A stretch of DNA of 60,000 nt from Symsagittifera roscoffensis (lineage: Eukaryota > Xenacoelomorpha > Acoela > Convolutidae): the NCBI RefSeq assembly GCF_963678635.1, contig NC_087065.1, positions 12,547,579-12,607,578 on the forward strand. Reading direction: 5' to 3'. The notes under the pieces are model-generated. The model had not been told where the DNA came from. It saw only the letters and a list, made by a program, of their open reading frames with translations, and ran no database searches. The position numbers were made by a program, and so were the translations under genes. Of this stretch, positions 33,014 to 44,092 are shown one piece after another; position 1 is the stretch's first letter, and each line of letters opens with the position of its first letter.

Positions 33014-36000
33014 TAGGACACATTTCCAAAATTGCTAACCAACCACCACTAAAACAGTCTTCACCGACCTCTTCCCAAGAAAACCCAGGCATAACCTCAA
33101 CTACCCAAAACCCCCAAACATCCACACGAATTTCACACGCCCGCTTATCCGAACCACTAGAACCGGCTCAGCGACAAGCATCTCTAAATGAACCAACATA
33201 TAGTTTGTACCCCACATTACCACAAGATTTAAGTCGAATAAGACATATCAGTCAAAAACAAAATACACTTGAAGTAAATAGACAAATTATACATTCGCGA
33301 AGAAATAGAAATTTTCAAACCCCCAGAGTTCATTTTGATATACCCCAATCACCAACACCAACTACCTCAGAACTTTCAAGCAGTACACTACCAGAAACTC
33401 CCACACTTCTTTCACAACATAGCACCTCAAATATAACCTCAGACTACCTAGGTTCAACCCCCACATCACAACAAACCCGAGAAAACCCTTTTAATCCCCC
33501 AGATACCACAGAAAGACCAACATATTGGACAACACACTCATATACACAAGGTGAACCGAAAATAGTAAATGAACCAATAGATATTTCTTCTGATACAACA
33601 CTATCATCATTACCAGAAACACTGTCACTGCCTTCAACACCATCATTAAGTCAAATCTCACCGACACTTTTCCCCTTAAATTTCCCTAACAACCTCGACG
33701 CTAGATATCGAGAACAATCATCATCAAATATCCCTTTAGGATTAAATTGGAAGACTTTCATAGCACCTCCCCCAATATTTGGACAACATCAAGAAAGTAA
33801 CCGACTCCATAGTTGGACACTTAATAGACTACAAAATAGACAAGATATCAACGACGATATCCGAGAACATAACATTCAAATACTTCAACAAAACAGTCTC
33901 CAATTAAAATTTGAAATCACAATAAGACTTAATAATATTGTTAAACACCCCTTTCCCTTAAGTCCGCCAAACATAACAGCTCAATCACTACCTCCTCCAT
34001 TCATAACAACTGAAGTAAAATATAATTACGATAGATATGGAAAAAACACAATTGGATACATATTATTTTATAACCCATACTCCGGATATGAAACCGACCA
34101 CAACACAAATCCATCTCCTCGCACAGGACCTCAGGATTTATTAGTAAAACACTATGATTGTGAAGAAAACTAAAAAAGACTACACAAGTATGCAATAAAT
34201 CAAGTAACACAATGCGAAACAGAACCACCAGCTATAGAAACTACAAATGTAATAGCAACATTGTATTCAAAAGCCCGAGCAACAACAGTCGCAGGATATA
34301 AGTTTACAGCAACATTTTCCGAAAAGAAAGTACATTGTTCACAAGTTTCCAACGGAAATAAAAACCGACTTGATCACGAATCATTTTATCAGAGTAACAT
34401 AGAAAGACTTTTACATCTAAACCCCGATGATTGTAAAAATGAATTACTCAGACTAAATCTAACAAGAAATAAAAACACAGACAGAAAAATAGTAAATTTT
34501 CAAGTCTTTGCCGATTCTGTACATCAAGCAGAACTTGAACGATATCAAGGACATGTTCAGTTAGATGAAAAATACCCATATAATGGCGCACACGGACGAT
34601 TAACTTTTGATATACACGATAAACACTGGAAACCACACATTGGAATAAATGATCCCTCAAACTGCATAGCAGACACAAAAAATAAAGGATATCAAGAAAT
34701 AATGTTTTTTGATTGGAAAATACAACTTGAAAAAATACAACTCACACGAGATTTAACCGATAACACCATGATCTATCAAGGAATTAGATTGCCTTGCAAA
34801 AATGATCAAGGTTATTGTGACCCTAAAACAAGAACCCAAGCAACAATTGTTTGATTTCCTGAAGATACATGCACAACATTTCAAGTAGCAAAAACACACG
34901 CTCGAATGATAAAATTTCATGAAAAATATGTCATTGAGTCAATTCCATACGAACAAGTGAACCCGTCTCACAAACAAAGCAATGATTTCAAAAACTTTCA
35001 TGATATTGAAAATAAAATGCCACGTTTTCAAATCTATCACGAAACAGAATTTGCATGTAAATATCGCAATCCACTTTATAAAACACAATACTCTGAGGTA
35101 CTTGTCGAATACGAAAAAGGTTTCGACATGAAGACTGGAAAAATAAAATTTGACCCTTATGCAATAAGTCACTCTATTAACGAAGGAACAGCATACGTCC
35201 CAGTGAACCTCCATAAACGCACAGGTAACCCTGGTGGAAAGCTAACACCATACGATAGTAAAAGCACACGTTTACAAGAATTCTCATTAATGAATAACAC
35301 CTATATTGGTAATATACATTATGATATTCACTTAGATATGAAATTAGACTACACAATTAGTAGAATTTTCCAAGAAAGGTCGTTTTCTGAATTAGAAACA
35401 CTTCTTCAGTTATGCGAATTAGAACTCAAATCTTACAATCACTCGCATTAGCAGTATTAAAAATACCCTACGCAGGATATTTATTTTCAGGAAGTAGATC
35501 AAATTTTCTTGATTACGAAGGAAACATTTTATGGTTTTATACTTGCACCAAAAAATTATCACCATTATTTGTTTTTGAAGATAAACGTTGTTAAAAAAGA
35601 ATCCCCATATTCTACAAAAATAAAGTAAATTTTGTCGATACACTTTCAAGACGAACATGTTTTTGGGATACCGCAGTTCCATGTGGATCAGAAGATAGCC
35701 ACAACATCGTTCAATTAAACCCTGACGAATATAAATACTACCCACTTACACCGTATCCTACATTAATGCAACCACTAAAAAAAATTTCACCAGAAAATAT
35801 CCGAGCTATCGCTCGTAACCCAAATTTTGATTTACAGTCAGTTGGAATATATTCTAAATCTGATATACAACATCACATTAGAACACAGCAATTTCAAAAA
35901 TTGCTAACACAAATGGACACTATACAACGACAATCAATTGACCAGAATTTAAGAAAACTTGCCGAAACCGCAGGATTTGCAGACATTTATACACAAGACT

Positions 36001-36320
36001 ACAGCGGATATTTTAAGGATATTCAAGATTAAAAATATTTAAACGGTGGAAAATACCGACCATATGATATTTCACCCATAAATATTTTCAGTTTTGTAAC
36101 CTTAAAAAAGGAAATTCTCGCCTTTCTAGGATGGCCCTACTACATCTTAGAAAGATTAACTATCTTATACGCTATGTTTAATTTTATAGGATTTCTTTTC
36201 TCACTGTTAAAAGGAATCTATAACACATGCGCTATACACACACAAGTGAAGCGCCAAGCAAGTGTAGCACGTATGCTATTTGCAGGATTTTTTGGAATTT
36301 TCTCATCATCAATCAAATAA
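33014..36320 (+). pseudogene. env: Envelope-like glycoprotein ORF, interrupted
   Basis: Position downstream of integrase, Cys residues, size near 1,100 codons and C-terminal membrane segments argue for an envelope protein. A Ser/Thr/Pro-rich N-terminal third is followed by a Cys-containing ectodomain. Breaks: TAA at 34171, TGA at 34852 (in place of a probable Trp), a frame change near 35430, TAA at 35592 and 36030. Hydrophobic segments near 36110-36220 and 36265-36310 (FLGWPYYILERL) would anchor it. The block with 'GNILWFYTC', 'RRTCFWDTAVPC' and its Cys spacing recalls glycoproteins of chuviruses and related class III fusion proteins. That assignment is by eye only; errantivirus-type or novel fusogens remain possible. 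Confidence 0.6.
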
Positions 36321-36574
36321 AAGAATATAATACAAAAATATCCACAAGACCAAACACATATGACGAAGAACATAATAATGTCGATACAACACCTACAGCA
36401 CCACAGATACCAACCCTACCACAGAACCATCCATTATCATTAGTTCCCCGAAATTTTCGAAACCTAGCAATTACAAATAATCCAAATTTCAGACCAAATA
36501 CAACACAAAGCCCCATTCAACACATAATGACACATCATTCACAAAAAGATAATACATATGAACAAATTTTCTAA
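36321..36574 (+). pseudogene. Possible cytoplasmic tail or spacer after env
   Basis: An Asn/Thr/Pro-rich frame open to 36574, ending in a 'TYEQIF' peptide. It follows the membrane segments in a shifted frame and could be the cytoplasmic tail of the envelope protein. Support is composition and position only. Confidence 0.3.
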
Positions 36575-36627
36575 CAACCTCATACCACCACTTTTCAATC
36601 TCAAAATGATCATTTTTTTAGCCCACG

Positions 36628-38427
36628 ATGAGCCGACAAAATGGATCCCTCAATCGCTCAAATTCCCACCCAGCCAACCTCCAAACTCAAATCCCAATTA
36701 TACCACTTTTGGCTTTCTCGCCACCCGATTCTCCAGTTTTTAATATACCATCAAGCATGAATTCTGATACTAACTCAGATATTTCAGTTTTTCATACCAT
36801 CTCACACTTTAACAACTCCGATGTAGAATTTCCCGACGAATTCGCTAACTCCGAACCATCTCCCTCTACCCATACCCAGACCATCTCCCTCTACCCATAC
36901 CCAGACCCATCCAAACCATTCATCCACTCCCTTCTCTTTCCACTCCTTCTTACGCATCCCAAGTAACCCCAACCTATTCTCCATTTAATTCTGACAGATA
37001 GCATAATAACTCCCTAGATAACATTCAAATTTCCGAAGAACTTGACAATTTTTTTACACATCAACAACAGTTAACACACCCCCACACTCTTACGATACAT
37101 CAACTGTCATCAACGGTAACATCATCAAATCCACAAACACCTACACCACTTTCCGATTACACTCCATCATTAGCTCAATCATCCACATCCACTGAAACAC
37201 CTACCAGCACTAACCGAGCTTACCGCACTTTTAAACGAAAATTTCCAAATCACCCATTTACAACCAAACCCGGAACAGCCAAAGAATATATCAACCATCC
37301 AGATCACACAAACACAAAAATTACCTTCAACTAACCCTACCCTCATTTCCACAATATACCTTAAATACTTCTACCACTACTAATGAAACACGAAATTTTG
37401 TTGATGAGCACGTTTTAATGCCAACACTTCATTGGACAGCTTACTACAACTATACCAACCCCCTTTATCTACCACTCACTGATACTAATGAAAATATCGA
37501 GAGAAACAAAAATATACTGTATATACTCACCACATCATTAACACCTCGACAATTTACATACGTTGGATATAAAAATTACTAACAACATTCACCGCACCCC
37601 GAGCTAACGAATACTCAATTGAATACTACGATCACAATATCATCCGTCCTAACCATGATCAATGTTTAGACGAAGACCGCTTTGCAAACCCGCAACTAAC
37701 CAAAATTTTTTTTATTAAAACACCATACTTATTTACACTTAATATTTTTGATAAAAAGCACGACCATATAATTTCAGAAGCACTAGTTGACATACAAGCA
37801 TATGAAAGCTTCTATGATAAATTTCAGTTATTTTCACTAACCTTTCACTTTCTTTCACCACAGGAACGCGATTTGCACTGTTCCCACGATATAATGTTAC
37901 GCACTAAACAAACGCACACTTATACATATTATAGTTTTATACAAAACCATTTTGATTTACACACACCATCACGACAACCCCACCACCGTTTTTAGTTTAT
38001 TAATTCAAAGTACACGTCACCATTCTTTCTTAATTTCACATATTGCATTAAAAATACTAACCTCCACGGCATCCTCCGCAACTACGACCCAGTTACCCAA
38101 ATGTATATTTTTTGCCCCATCAAGAAGACCTTCAATGACGAAGAATCAAGACCCTTCATTATCCCGCATGAGTTCATACAACCTATCGAAATACCCATAC
38201 TAGAATTTATTCATTATACTAAATATAATCATAAATTTTACAACCTAATTCAAAACACACCTCATGAATTCGCAGTAGGCACAGAAGAACTAAACACCAT
38301 CAATGCACTTCAATTGCTTTGGCCACTGCTACAAACGAAAAATGATATACGCATACTAGCCAAGCTACTAACAACATCAGACTTGATTCACGACATCTAC
38401 CCACGTGGCTTTTTTCCAGATGAATAA
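36628..38427 (+). pseudogene. Post-env accessory ORF, about 600 codons, frameshifted
   Basis: Begins at ATG 36628 with a Ser/Thr/Pro-rich region. Its frame is lost at an exact 25-bp duplication (36855-36904) and continues in other frames to a more globular C-terminal part with 'LHWTAYYNYTNPLYLPL' and 'FHFLSPQERDLHCSHD', ending at TAA 38425. Further frame changes lie near 37330, 37580 and 38000. The C-terminal part is present again at 40127-41134. No known family is recognised. Ty3/Gypsy elements normally end after env, so this is an extra gene; its layout, a Ser/Thr/Pro-rich head and globular tail, echoes the envelope ORF. Confidence 0.5.
36855..36904 (+). repeat. Exact 25-bp tandem duplication
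   Basis: 'accatctccctctaccca' with the next seven bases occurs twice back to back. 25 is not a multiple of three, and the plausible frame changes precisely here. Confidence 0.9.
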
Positions 38428-39155
38428 GGTAAAAATGTATTAAAATAATTTTAACTAAAAAATTCAAATTATACTAACCATTTTCTATCAATGTTTAAAT
38501 TGTTCTTTTAATCTTCACAGCACAATCATCTACAAAACAGAAAAAAGACAAATAAAAATTTAAACTTGTTAATTCATAATAAAACTCCTAAATCTTTCGC
38601 ACTAAATAATGTAATAAAATTCATACCCATGTAGTAATTTCATTTATAAATTATTTCCCCAAAAGCAGTAAAACTAAATACGATGAAAGTTATAATTTTA
38701 AACTTCTCCAAATGTAGTAAAATTCAATTTTCAATCAAATGATTTCATAAAATTAGAAAGCAGTACTAACTTTTTCAATATTTTCATTCATTCGCACAAG
38801 AATTCTATCCAAACTCGCACAGCTCGCCCACGAAGAATTGTTTAAATAATGATTTTATGTTTCAAGTTTTCACTAACAACGACTCAAACAAGCAATAACA
38901 AGTTTCAAACTTTTCTTTAACCCGGTTGGAAAGGAACTATGTATTAAACCAAACTAACCAACGCAGCTTACTAAACACCACAAATCATAAAATAACAGCA
39001 AGACTAAGAAAAGAAAACCAACGGTACCCAAACCGGATTAACCCAGCTTAAAACTGGATAATTTAAACTTTTAGAGACTATTATAAGGTCTAAGAATAAA
39101 ATAATAAAACACAAAAAAGTCGTAAGACAAACCCGAATCAAAAACAATTTGATTT

Positions 39156-39404
39156 TTGAAAAAAAGACGCAACCAAAGTAACATAAGAAAGACCAGAAAA
39201 AAACGACATAAAATGTTATCACATAACAGTACCTCTCAAAGAAACAGCATGAAATCATACTCCCAATCCTGGCCTAACCCACCAGATAAGGACGCCCTGA
39301 GCATGCTTATAGCCGGCCTAACCCACCGCGCTACACCCACGCTTTGTGACCACACTTCAATTTTTAATAAGAGGTACTCAAGGGTGAGTAACTCTTCAAA
39401 ATAA
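39156..39404 (+). CDS. Candidate small 3' ORF, basic
   Basis: 82 codons starting at TTG, so it is more likely part of a spliced reading frame. Basic N-terminus, then 'WPNPPDKDALSMLIAGLTHR'. The counterpart at 41858-42106 keeps the frame with a few substitutions. A consensus donor (GTGAGT) interrupts it near its end, suggesting it is an exon spliced further downstream. Function unknown. Confidence 0.35.
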   Translation: MKKRRNQSNIRKTRKKRHKMLSHNSTSQRNSMKSYSQSWPNPPDKDALSMLIAGLTHRATPTLCDHTSIFNKRYSRVSNSSK

Positions 39405-39670
39405 CTGAACTAAAATAAAACGCTTTTGTGAACACAACTAACTAAGATCATGACTAAAAACCAAATTAACAAAAATTTATAAAATGTAAATCATAATATG
39501 CAGTATATAGATCATACACAACAACAAAGACGAACATTCAAAGACTAGACGATCCCATCAAACTCGAACAAAGAATGGCTAAACACAACCGACATGCCGT
39601 CCACAATCACGACTCAAAGGATTTAGAGTACGACTTGACTTCGCAGAAAAGGACTTCATTGAACTAGACC

Positions 39671-39778
39671 AATGACCACCTCGATGTCCAAGTATACGTA
39701 CAGATCCGAGATTACAAGGCATCACTCCCAAACACGCCATTCCCAGACGAGGCTGCACACAAAACAGTTCTCTACTAA
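39671..39778 (+). CDS. Candidate small exon with in-frame indel between copies
   Basis: Frame from just after an AG (ctag|acc) to TAA, containing 'DVQVYVQIRDYKASLPNT' and 'FPDEAAHKTVLY'. The second copy (42373-42489) has a 9-bp insertion encoding three residues, so the frame was preserved between copies. There is no ATG at the start, so it would need splicing from an upstream exon such as 39156-39378. Unrecognised. Confidence 0.35.
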   Translation, partial: NDHLDVQVYVQIRDYKASLPNTPFPDEAAHKTVLY

Positions 39779-39792
39779 TACATAAGAGTCTG

Positions 39793-40073
39793 ACATAGCA
39801 AACCATTTTGAAATCGGACTGATTTCATTGGGGATCACAGTCGTTGTTGAATGGCAAGATAACAACTTCATTTCCACCATTCCAGCGTCCTGGAACGTTC
39901 TTCTTCAAGAGGAACCGGATAAGAAAATGATGTTCGCCAAATACAACGTTCATCATCCATCCTTCAATTACAGAAAAAAAGATAAATCTAAAAGTTCTGT
40001 AAGCCCCGGATGGGTGGAACCTGATCTAAACTACATTTTATTATTGGATAAATTAGATATTTTATCACTATAA
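39793..40073 (+). CDS. ORF running into the LTR fragment
   Basis: Open frame, usable from ATG 39828 (81 codons), with 'ISLGITVVVEWQDNNFIS' and 'PASWNVLLQEEPDKKMMF'. It crosses the polypurine region and ends inside LTR sequence at 40073, the position of nef-like genes in complex retroviruses. In the second copy a stop replaces the Trp codon and a one-base insertion shifts the frame, so support is limited. Confidence 0.3.
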
Positions 40074-40122
40074 AATATTTAATATTAACCAATCATATTC
40101 CATCTAACTAACAAACGACTTA
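40015..40122 (+). repeat. Truncated LTR at the duplication junction
   Basis: The first ~105 bp of the LTR (TGGAACCTGATC through the TATA region) joined at a short T-rich identity directly to accessory-ORF sequence that also occurs at 37413. Confidence 0.9.
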
Positions 40123-42727
40123 TTTTAATGCCAACACTTCCTTGGACAGCTTACTACAACTATACCAACCCCCTTTATCTACCACTCACTGATACAAGTG
40201 AAAATATCGAGAGAAACAAAAATATACGGTATATACTCACCACATCATTAACACCTCGACAATTTACATACGTTGGATATAAAAATTACTAACAACATTT
40301 ACCGCACCCCGAGCTAACGATTACTCAATTGAATACTACGATCACAATATCATCCGTCCTAATCATGATCAATTTTTAGACGAAGACCGCTTTGCAAACC
40401 CGCAACTAACCGAAATTTTTTTTATTAAAACACCATACTTATTTACACTTAATATTTTTGATAAAAAGCACGACCATATAATTTCAGAAGCACTAGTTGA
40501 CATACAAGCATATGAAAGCTTCTATGATAAATTTCAGTTATTTTCACTAACCTTTCACTTTCTTTCACCACAGGAACGCGATTTGCACTGTTCCCACGAT
40601 ATAATGTTACGCACTAAACAAACGCACACTTATACATATTATCGTTTTTTACAAAACCATTTTGATTTACACACACCATCACGACAACCCCACCACCGTT
40701 TTCAGTTTGTTAATTCAAAGTACACATCACCATTCTTTCTTAATTTCACAGATTGAATTAAAAATACTAACCTCCACGGCATCCTCCGCAACTACGACCC
40801 AGTTACCCAAATGTATATAATTTGTACCATCACGAAGACCTTCAATGATGAAAAATCAAGACCCTTCATTATCCCGCATGAATTCATACAACCTATCGAA
40901 ATACCCATAGTAGAATTTATTCAAAATACTAAATATAATCATAAAATTTAACCTAATTCAAAACACACCTCATGAATTCGCAGTAGGCACAGAAGAACTA
41001 AACACCATCGATCCACTTCAATTGCTTTGGCCACTGCTACAAAAGAAAAATGTTATACGCATACTAGCCAAGCTACTAACAACATCAGACTTGATTCAAG
41101 ACATCTTCCCACATGGCTTTTTTTCAGATGAATAAGGTAAAAATGAATTAAAATAATTTTAGCAAAAAAATTCAAATTATACTAGCCATTTTCTATCAAT
41201 GTTTAAATTGTTCTTTTAGTCTTCACAACACAATAATCTACAAAACAGAAAAAAGACAACTAAAAATTTAAACTTGTTAATTCATAATAAAAATGTTTCG
41301 CACTAAATAATAAAATAAAATTCATACCCCATGTAGTAATTTCATTTATAAATTATTTCCCCAAAAGCAGTAAAACTAAATACGATGAAAATTTATAATT
41401 TTTAACTTCCCCAAATGCAGTAAAATTCAATTTTCAAGCAATGATTTCATAAAATGAGAAAGCAGTACTAACCTTTTCAAAATTTTCATTCATTCGCACA
41501 AAAATTTTATCCAAACTCGCACAGCTCGCCCACGAAGAATTGTTTAAATAATGATTTTATGTTTCAATTTTTCACTAACAACGACTCAAACAAGCATAAA
41601 CAAGTTTCAAACTTTTCTTTAACCCAGTTGGAAAGGAACTATGTATTAAACCAAACTAACCAACGCAGCTTACTAAACACTACAAATCATAAAATAACAG
41701 CAAGACTAAGAAAAGAAAACCAACGGTACCCAAACCGGATTAAACCAGCTTAAAACTGGATAGTTTATTCTTTTAGAGACTATTATAAAGTCTAAGAATA
41801 AAATAATAAAACACAAAAAAGTCGTAAGACAAACCCAAACCAAAAACAATTAGATTTTTGAAAAAAAGACACAACCAAAGTAACATAAGAATGACCAGAA
41901 AAAACCAACAAAAAATGTTATCACATAACAGGACCTCTCAAAGAAACAGTATGAAATCGTACTCCCAATCCTGGCCTAACCCACCAGATAAGGACGTCCT
42001 GAGCATTCTTATAGCCGGCCTAACCCACCGCGCTACACCCACGCTTTGTGACCACACTTCAATTTTTAATAAGAGGTACTCAAGGGTGAGTAACTCTTCA
42101 AAATAACTGAACTAAAATAAAACGCTTTTGTGAAAACAACTAACTAAGATCATGACTAAAAACCAAATTAACAAAAATTTATAAAATGTAAATCATAATA
42201 TGCAGTATATAGATCATACACAACAACAAAGACAAACATTCAAAGACTAGACGATCCCATCAAACTCGAACAAAGAATGTCTAAACACAACCGACATGCC
42301 GTCCACAATCACGACTCAAAGGATTTAGAGTACGACTTGACTTCGCAGAAAAGGACTTCATTGAACTAGACCAATGACTACCTCGATGTCCAAGTATACG
42401 TACAGATCCGAGATTACAAGGCATCCCTCCCAAACACGATCTTCACGCCCTTCCCAGACGAGGCTTCACACAAAACAGTTCTCTACTAATACAGAAGAAT
42501 CTGACATAGCAAACCATTTTGAAATCGGACTGATTTCATTGGGGATCACAGTCGTTGTCGAATGACAAGATAACAACTTCATTTCCACCATTCCAGCGTC
42601 CTGGAACGTTCTTCTTCAAGAGGAACCGGATAAGAAAATGATGTTCGCCAAATACCAACGTTCATCATCCATCCTTCAATTACAGAAAGAAAGATAAATC
42701 TAAAAAACTTTGTAAGCCCCGGATGGG
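40123..42727 (+). repeat. Second copy of the 3' end (tandem duplication)
   Basis: Repeats 37413-40014 at a spacing of about 2,710 bp, with scattered substitutions and indels. It includes the C-terminal part of the accessory ORF, the 3' small ORFs and the polypurine region before the real 3' LTR. Confidence 0.92.
40127..41134 (+). pseudogene. Duplicate C-terminal part of the accessory ORF
   Basis: Corresponds to 37417-38427. It has lost more of the frame (extra stop near 40755, deletion near 40948) and has no start of its own. TAA at 41132-41134 matches that of the first copy. Confidence 0.7.
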
Positions 42728-43135
42728 TGGAACCTGATCTAAACTACATTTTATTTTTGGATAAATTAGATATTTTATCATTATAAATTATTTAATATTA
42801 ACCAATCATATTCCATCTAACTAACAACCCACTTATTTGTAAGTGCTGAAATTACTTGAAATTTCAGCACCAGAGAGATTTGAATTTAACTTAGAAATTA
42901 GTTGCCTCTCCAAGAGAACTTCAGCAATCGCAATTAGCCAGTATACTCTAGATCTATTGAGCCTAGCAGAGACTAGTTAAACACCCTGAGACTAGTAGAT
43001 ATAAGAATAAGATTAGGATCGGTATTAGACTAAGAAGTTGCACGAATCTATCCGGCCGAAAATAAGATAGCGTGACGAGCAGACGGTGTACCCTATCCGA
43101 AATTACTCTATGAGTTAAATCTACAGAATAACTCA
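42728..43135 (+). repeat. 3' LTR of the giant element
   Basis: 408 bp matching 21597-22004 throughout, ending AACTCA, then the duplicated target GTTC. The region before it, GCCCCGGATGGG, is a weak polypurine tract. Confidence 0.9.
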
Positions 43136-43285
43136 GTTCAGATTAGCGATTAGAATTGGTTTTATTGACCAAAAATGAATAGCGTGAAATGATACCAAAA
43201 GGGGGACCTTTTGCGTATGGTCAAGGGGTCGAATTATCGGGAGGGGTAGGTCGAATCATGAATCCCTTAATCCGCAACTGCACTC
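43136..43285. mobile_element. Right part of the MITE split by the giant element
   Basis: Shares 'gaccaaaaatgaatag..', 'taccaaaagggggacctttt', 'caaggggtcgaat' and the C/G-rich end with the MITE 44407-44807, continuing where the left part (to 21596) breaks off. Confidence 0.6.
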
Positions 43286-43441
43286 ATTTGAAATTAATTT
43301 TTGTTTTAGAAACTCAAATTTGGTAGTCCAATAGGCTCATCGAAATCCAGCCACACAAACTGTAAGTCGACAAATTTTTTTTACTATTTCAAATAAAGTA
43401 AAAATAATATTTGCAAACATTTTGTTATTTTAAGCAACCAG

Positions 43442-43508
43442 TTTGGAAGAAGAAGCTTCATATCGACAACAACTAAAAGAGAAGCAGCTGCAACTGTCGT
43501 ATCTAAAG
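43442..43508 (+). CDS. Host gene exon 2 (coiled-coil segment)
   Basis: Acceptor CAG at 43439-43441 and donor AAG|GTAAGG at 43509. The first base completes the codon left open by exon 1, and the exon ends on a codon boundary. Encodes LEEEASYRQQLKEKQLQLSY plus two residues, a helical heptad-like segment. The preceding intron is about 26 kb owing to the giant element. Confidence 0.72.
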
Positions 43509-43669
43509 GTAAGGCGGTTAACCCAAAATCAACCGAAACCGCCTTTTCGAATTACTTGCTTCAAAGCGGATATAGGATTTTTGATAGCGGGTCGTGCAGA
43601 TTTAAAAGAGCTGTATGTTTCTAAAGTTCCGCCGACATTTTCCTATATTTTTGTCCAAAAACATTGTGC

Positions 43670-43858
43670 GAGCTCTTTTTAAGCTTTTAAAAGGACGTAT
43701 TTTGGCAGAAAATGCAGCAACGCAGACAAACTTTTTCATAATGTGCTAAAAATGCCGTTTTAAATTACTCCCGCCCATTTTTCATTCTCTCGCCCAAATT
43801 AGTATTTATTTTCAGCGCCAAAAGCGCCTTTAGAAAATTTTAAGGTCGAAATGTTTGT
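43670..43858. mobile_element. MITE fragment in intron 2
   Basis: Blocks 'gccgtttt', 'tctcgcccaaattagtat' and 'gcgccaaaagcgcctttag' match the middle of the 44407 MITE. It ends just before the acceptor of exon 3. Confidence 0.5.
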
Positions 43859-43864
43859 TTTCAG

Positions 43865-44092
43865 TATCGCAAATTAAGACAAAAGTTAGTAGAATCTGCG
43901 CTGGAGAAGCCTTCGATGATATCTGATATTCCAAACTTAACGAAATCTCTCCTGGGAGAAAAGTATCTCTTGGAAGATAACATTCCTCGACACCAACGAC
44001 TGATGATGGGAGCAAGTTATGACTATACCAATCTGTTTGACGACATCACCCCTAGAAGCGTACAATTCTTGAAAAAATATCCATTACTAGGA
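43865..44092 (+). CDS. Host gene exon 3
   Basis: Preceded by a strong acceptor (TTTTCAG), starts and ends on codon boundaries, and joins exon 2 in phase. 76 codons, continuing the helical segment (YRKLRQKLVESALEKPSM) and then 'DIPNLTKSLLGEKYLLED' and 'TPRSVQFLKKYPLLG'. The donor is GTTAGT, weaker than consensus; reading on would reach a stop within three codons. Family not recognised. Confidence 0.75.

Larger units (their letters stand above)
38428..40014 (+). other. 3' region of the giant element, first copy
   Basis: Mostly A-rich and non-coding to about 39150. It then holds less A-biased blocks conserved in the second copy (41135-42727). A conserved basic frame ends near a strong splice donor AAGG|GTGAGT at about 39379. 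A frame at 39671-39778 differs from its copy by an in-frame 9-bp indel. A last frame runs into the LTR fragment. Confidence 0.55.
21597..43135 (+). mobile_element. Giant env-bearing Ty3/Gypsy element (degenerate)
   Basis: A 21,539-bp insertion with 408-bp LTRs (TGGAACCTG...AACTCA) and a 4-bp duplication GTTC (21593-21596 and 43136-43139). A PBS lies two bases inside the left LTR. Order: two leader ORFs, gag, protease, RT/RNase H, integrase with GPY/F module, double-membrane ORF, envelope-like ORF, accessory ORF, long 3' region. The integrase downstream of RT/RNase H places it in Ty3/Gypsy (Metaviridae) rather than Copia. Most ORFs carry frameshifts or stops, and the LTRs differ at about 25 positions by eye. 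A 2.7-kb segment at the 3' end is duplicated; without it the element is near 18.8 kb. It lies in intron 1 of the host gene, in the same orientation. Confidence 0.9.

Noticed and set aside
24848-36320. Alternative genetic code explaining in-frame stops
   Set aside because: All three stops occur, together with many frameshifts and 6% LTR divergence; ordinary decay is enough, and host exons use standard stops.
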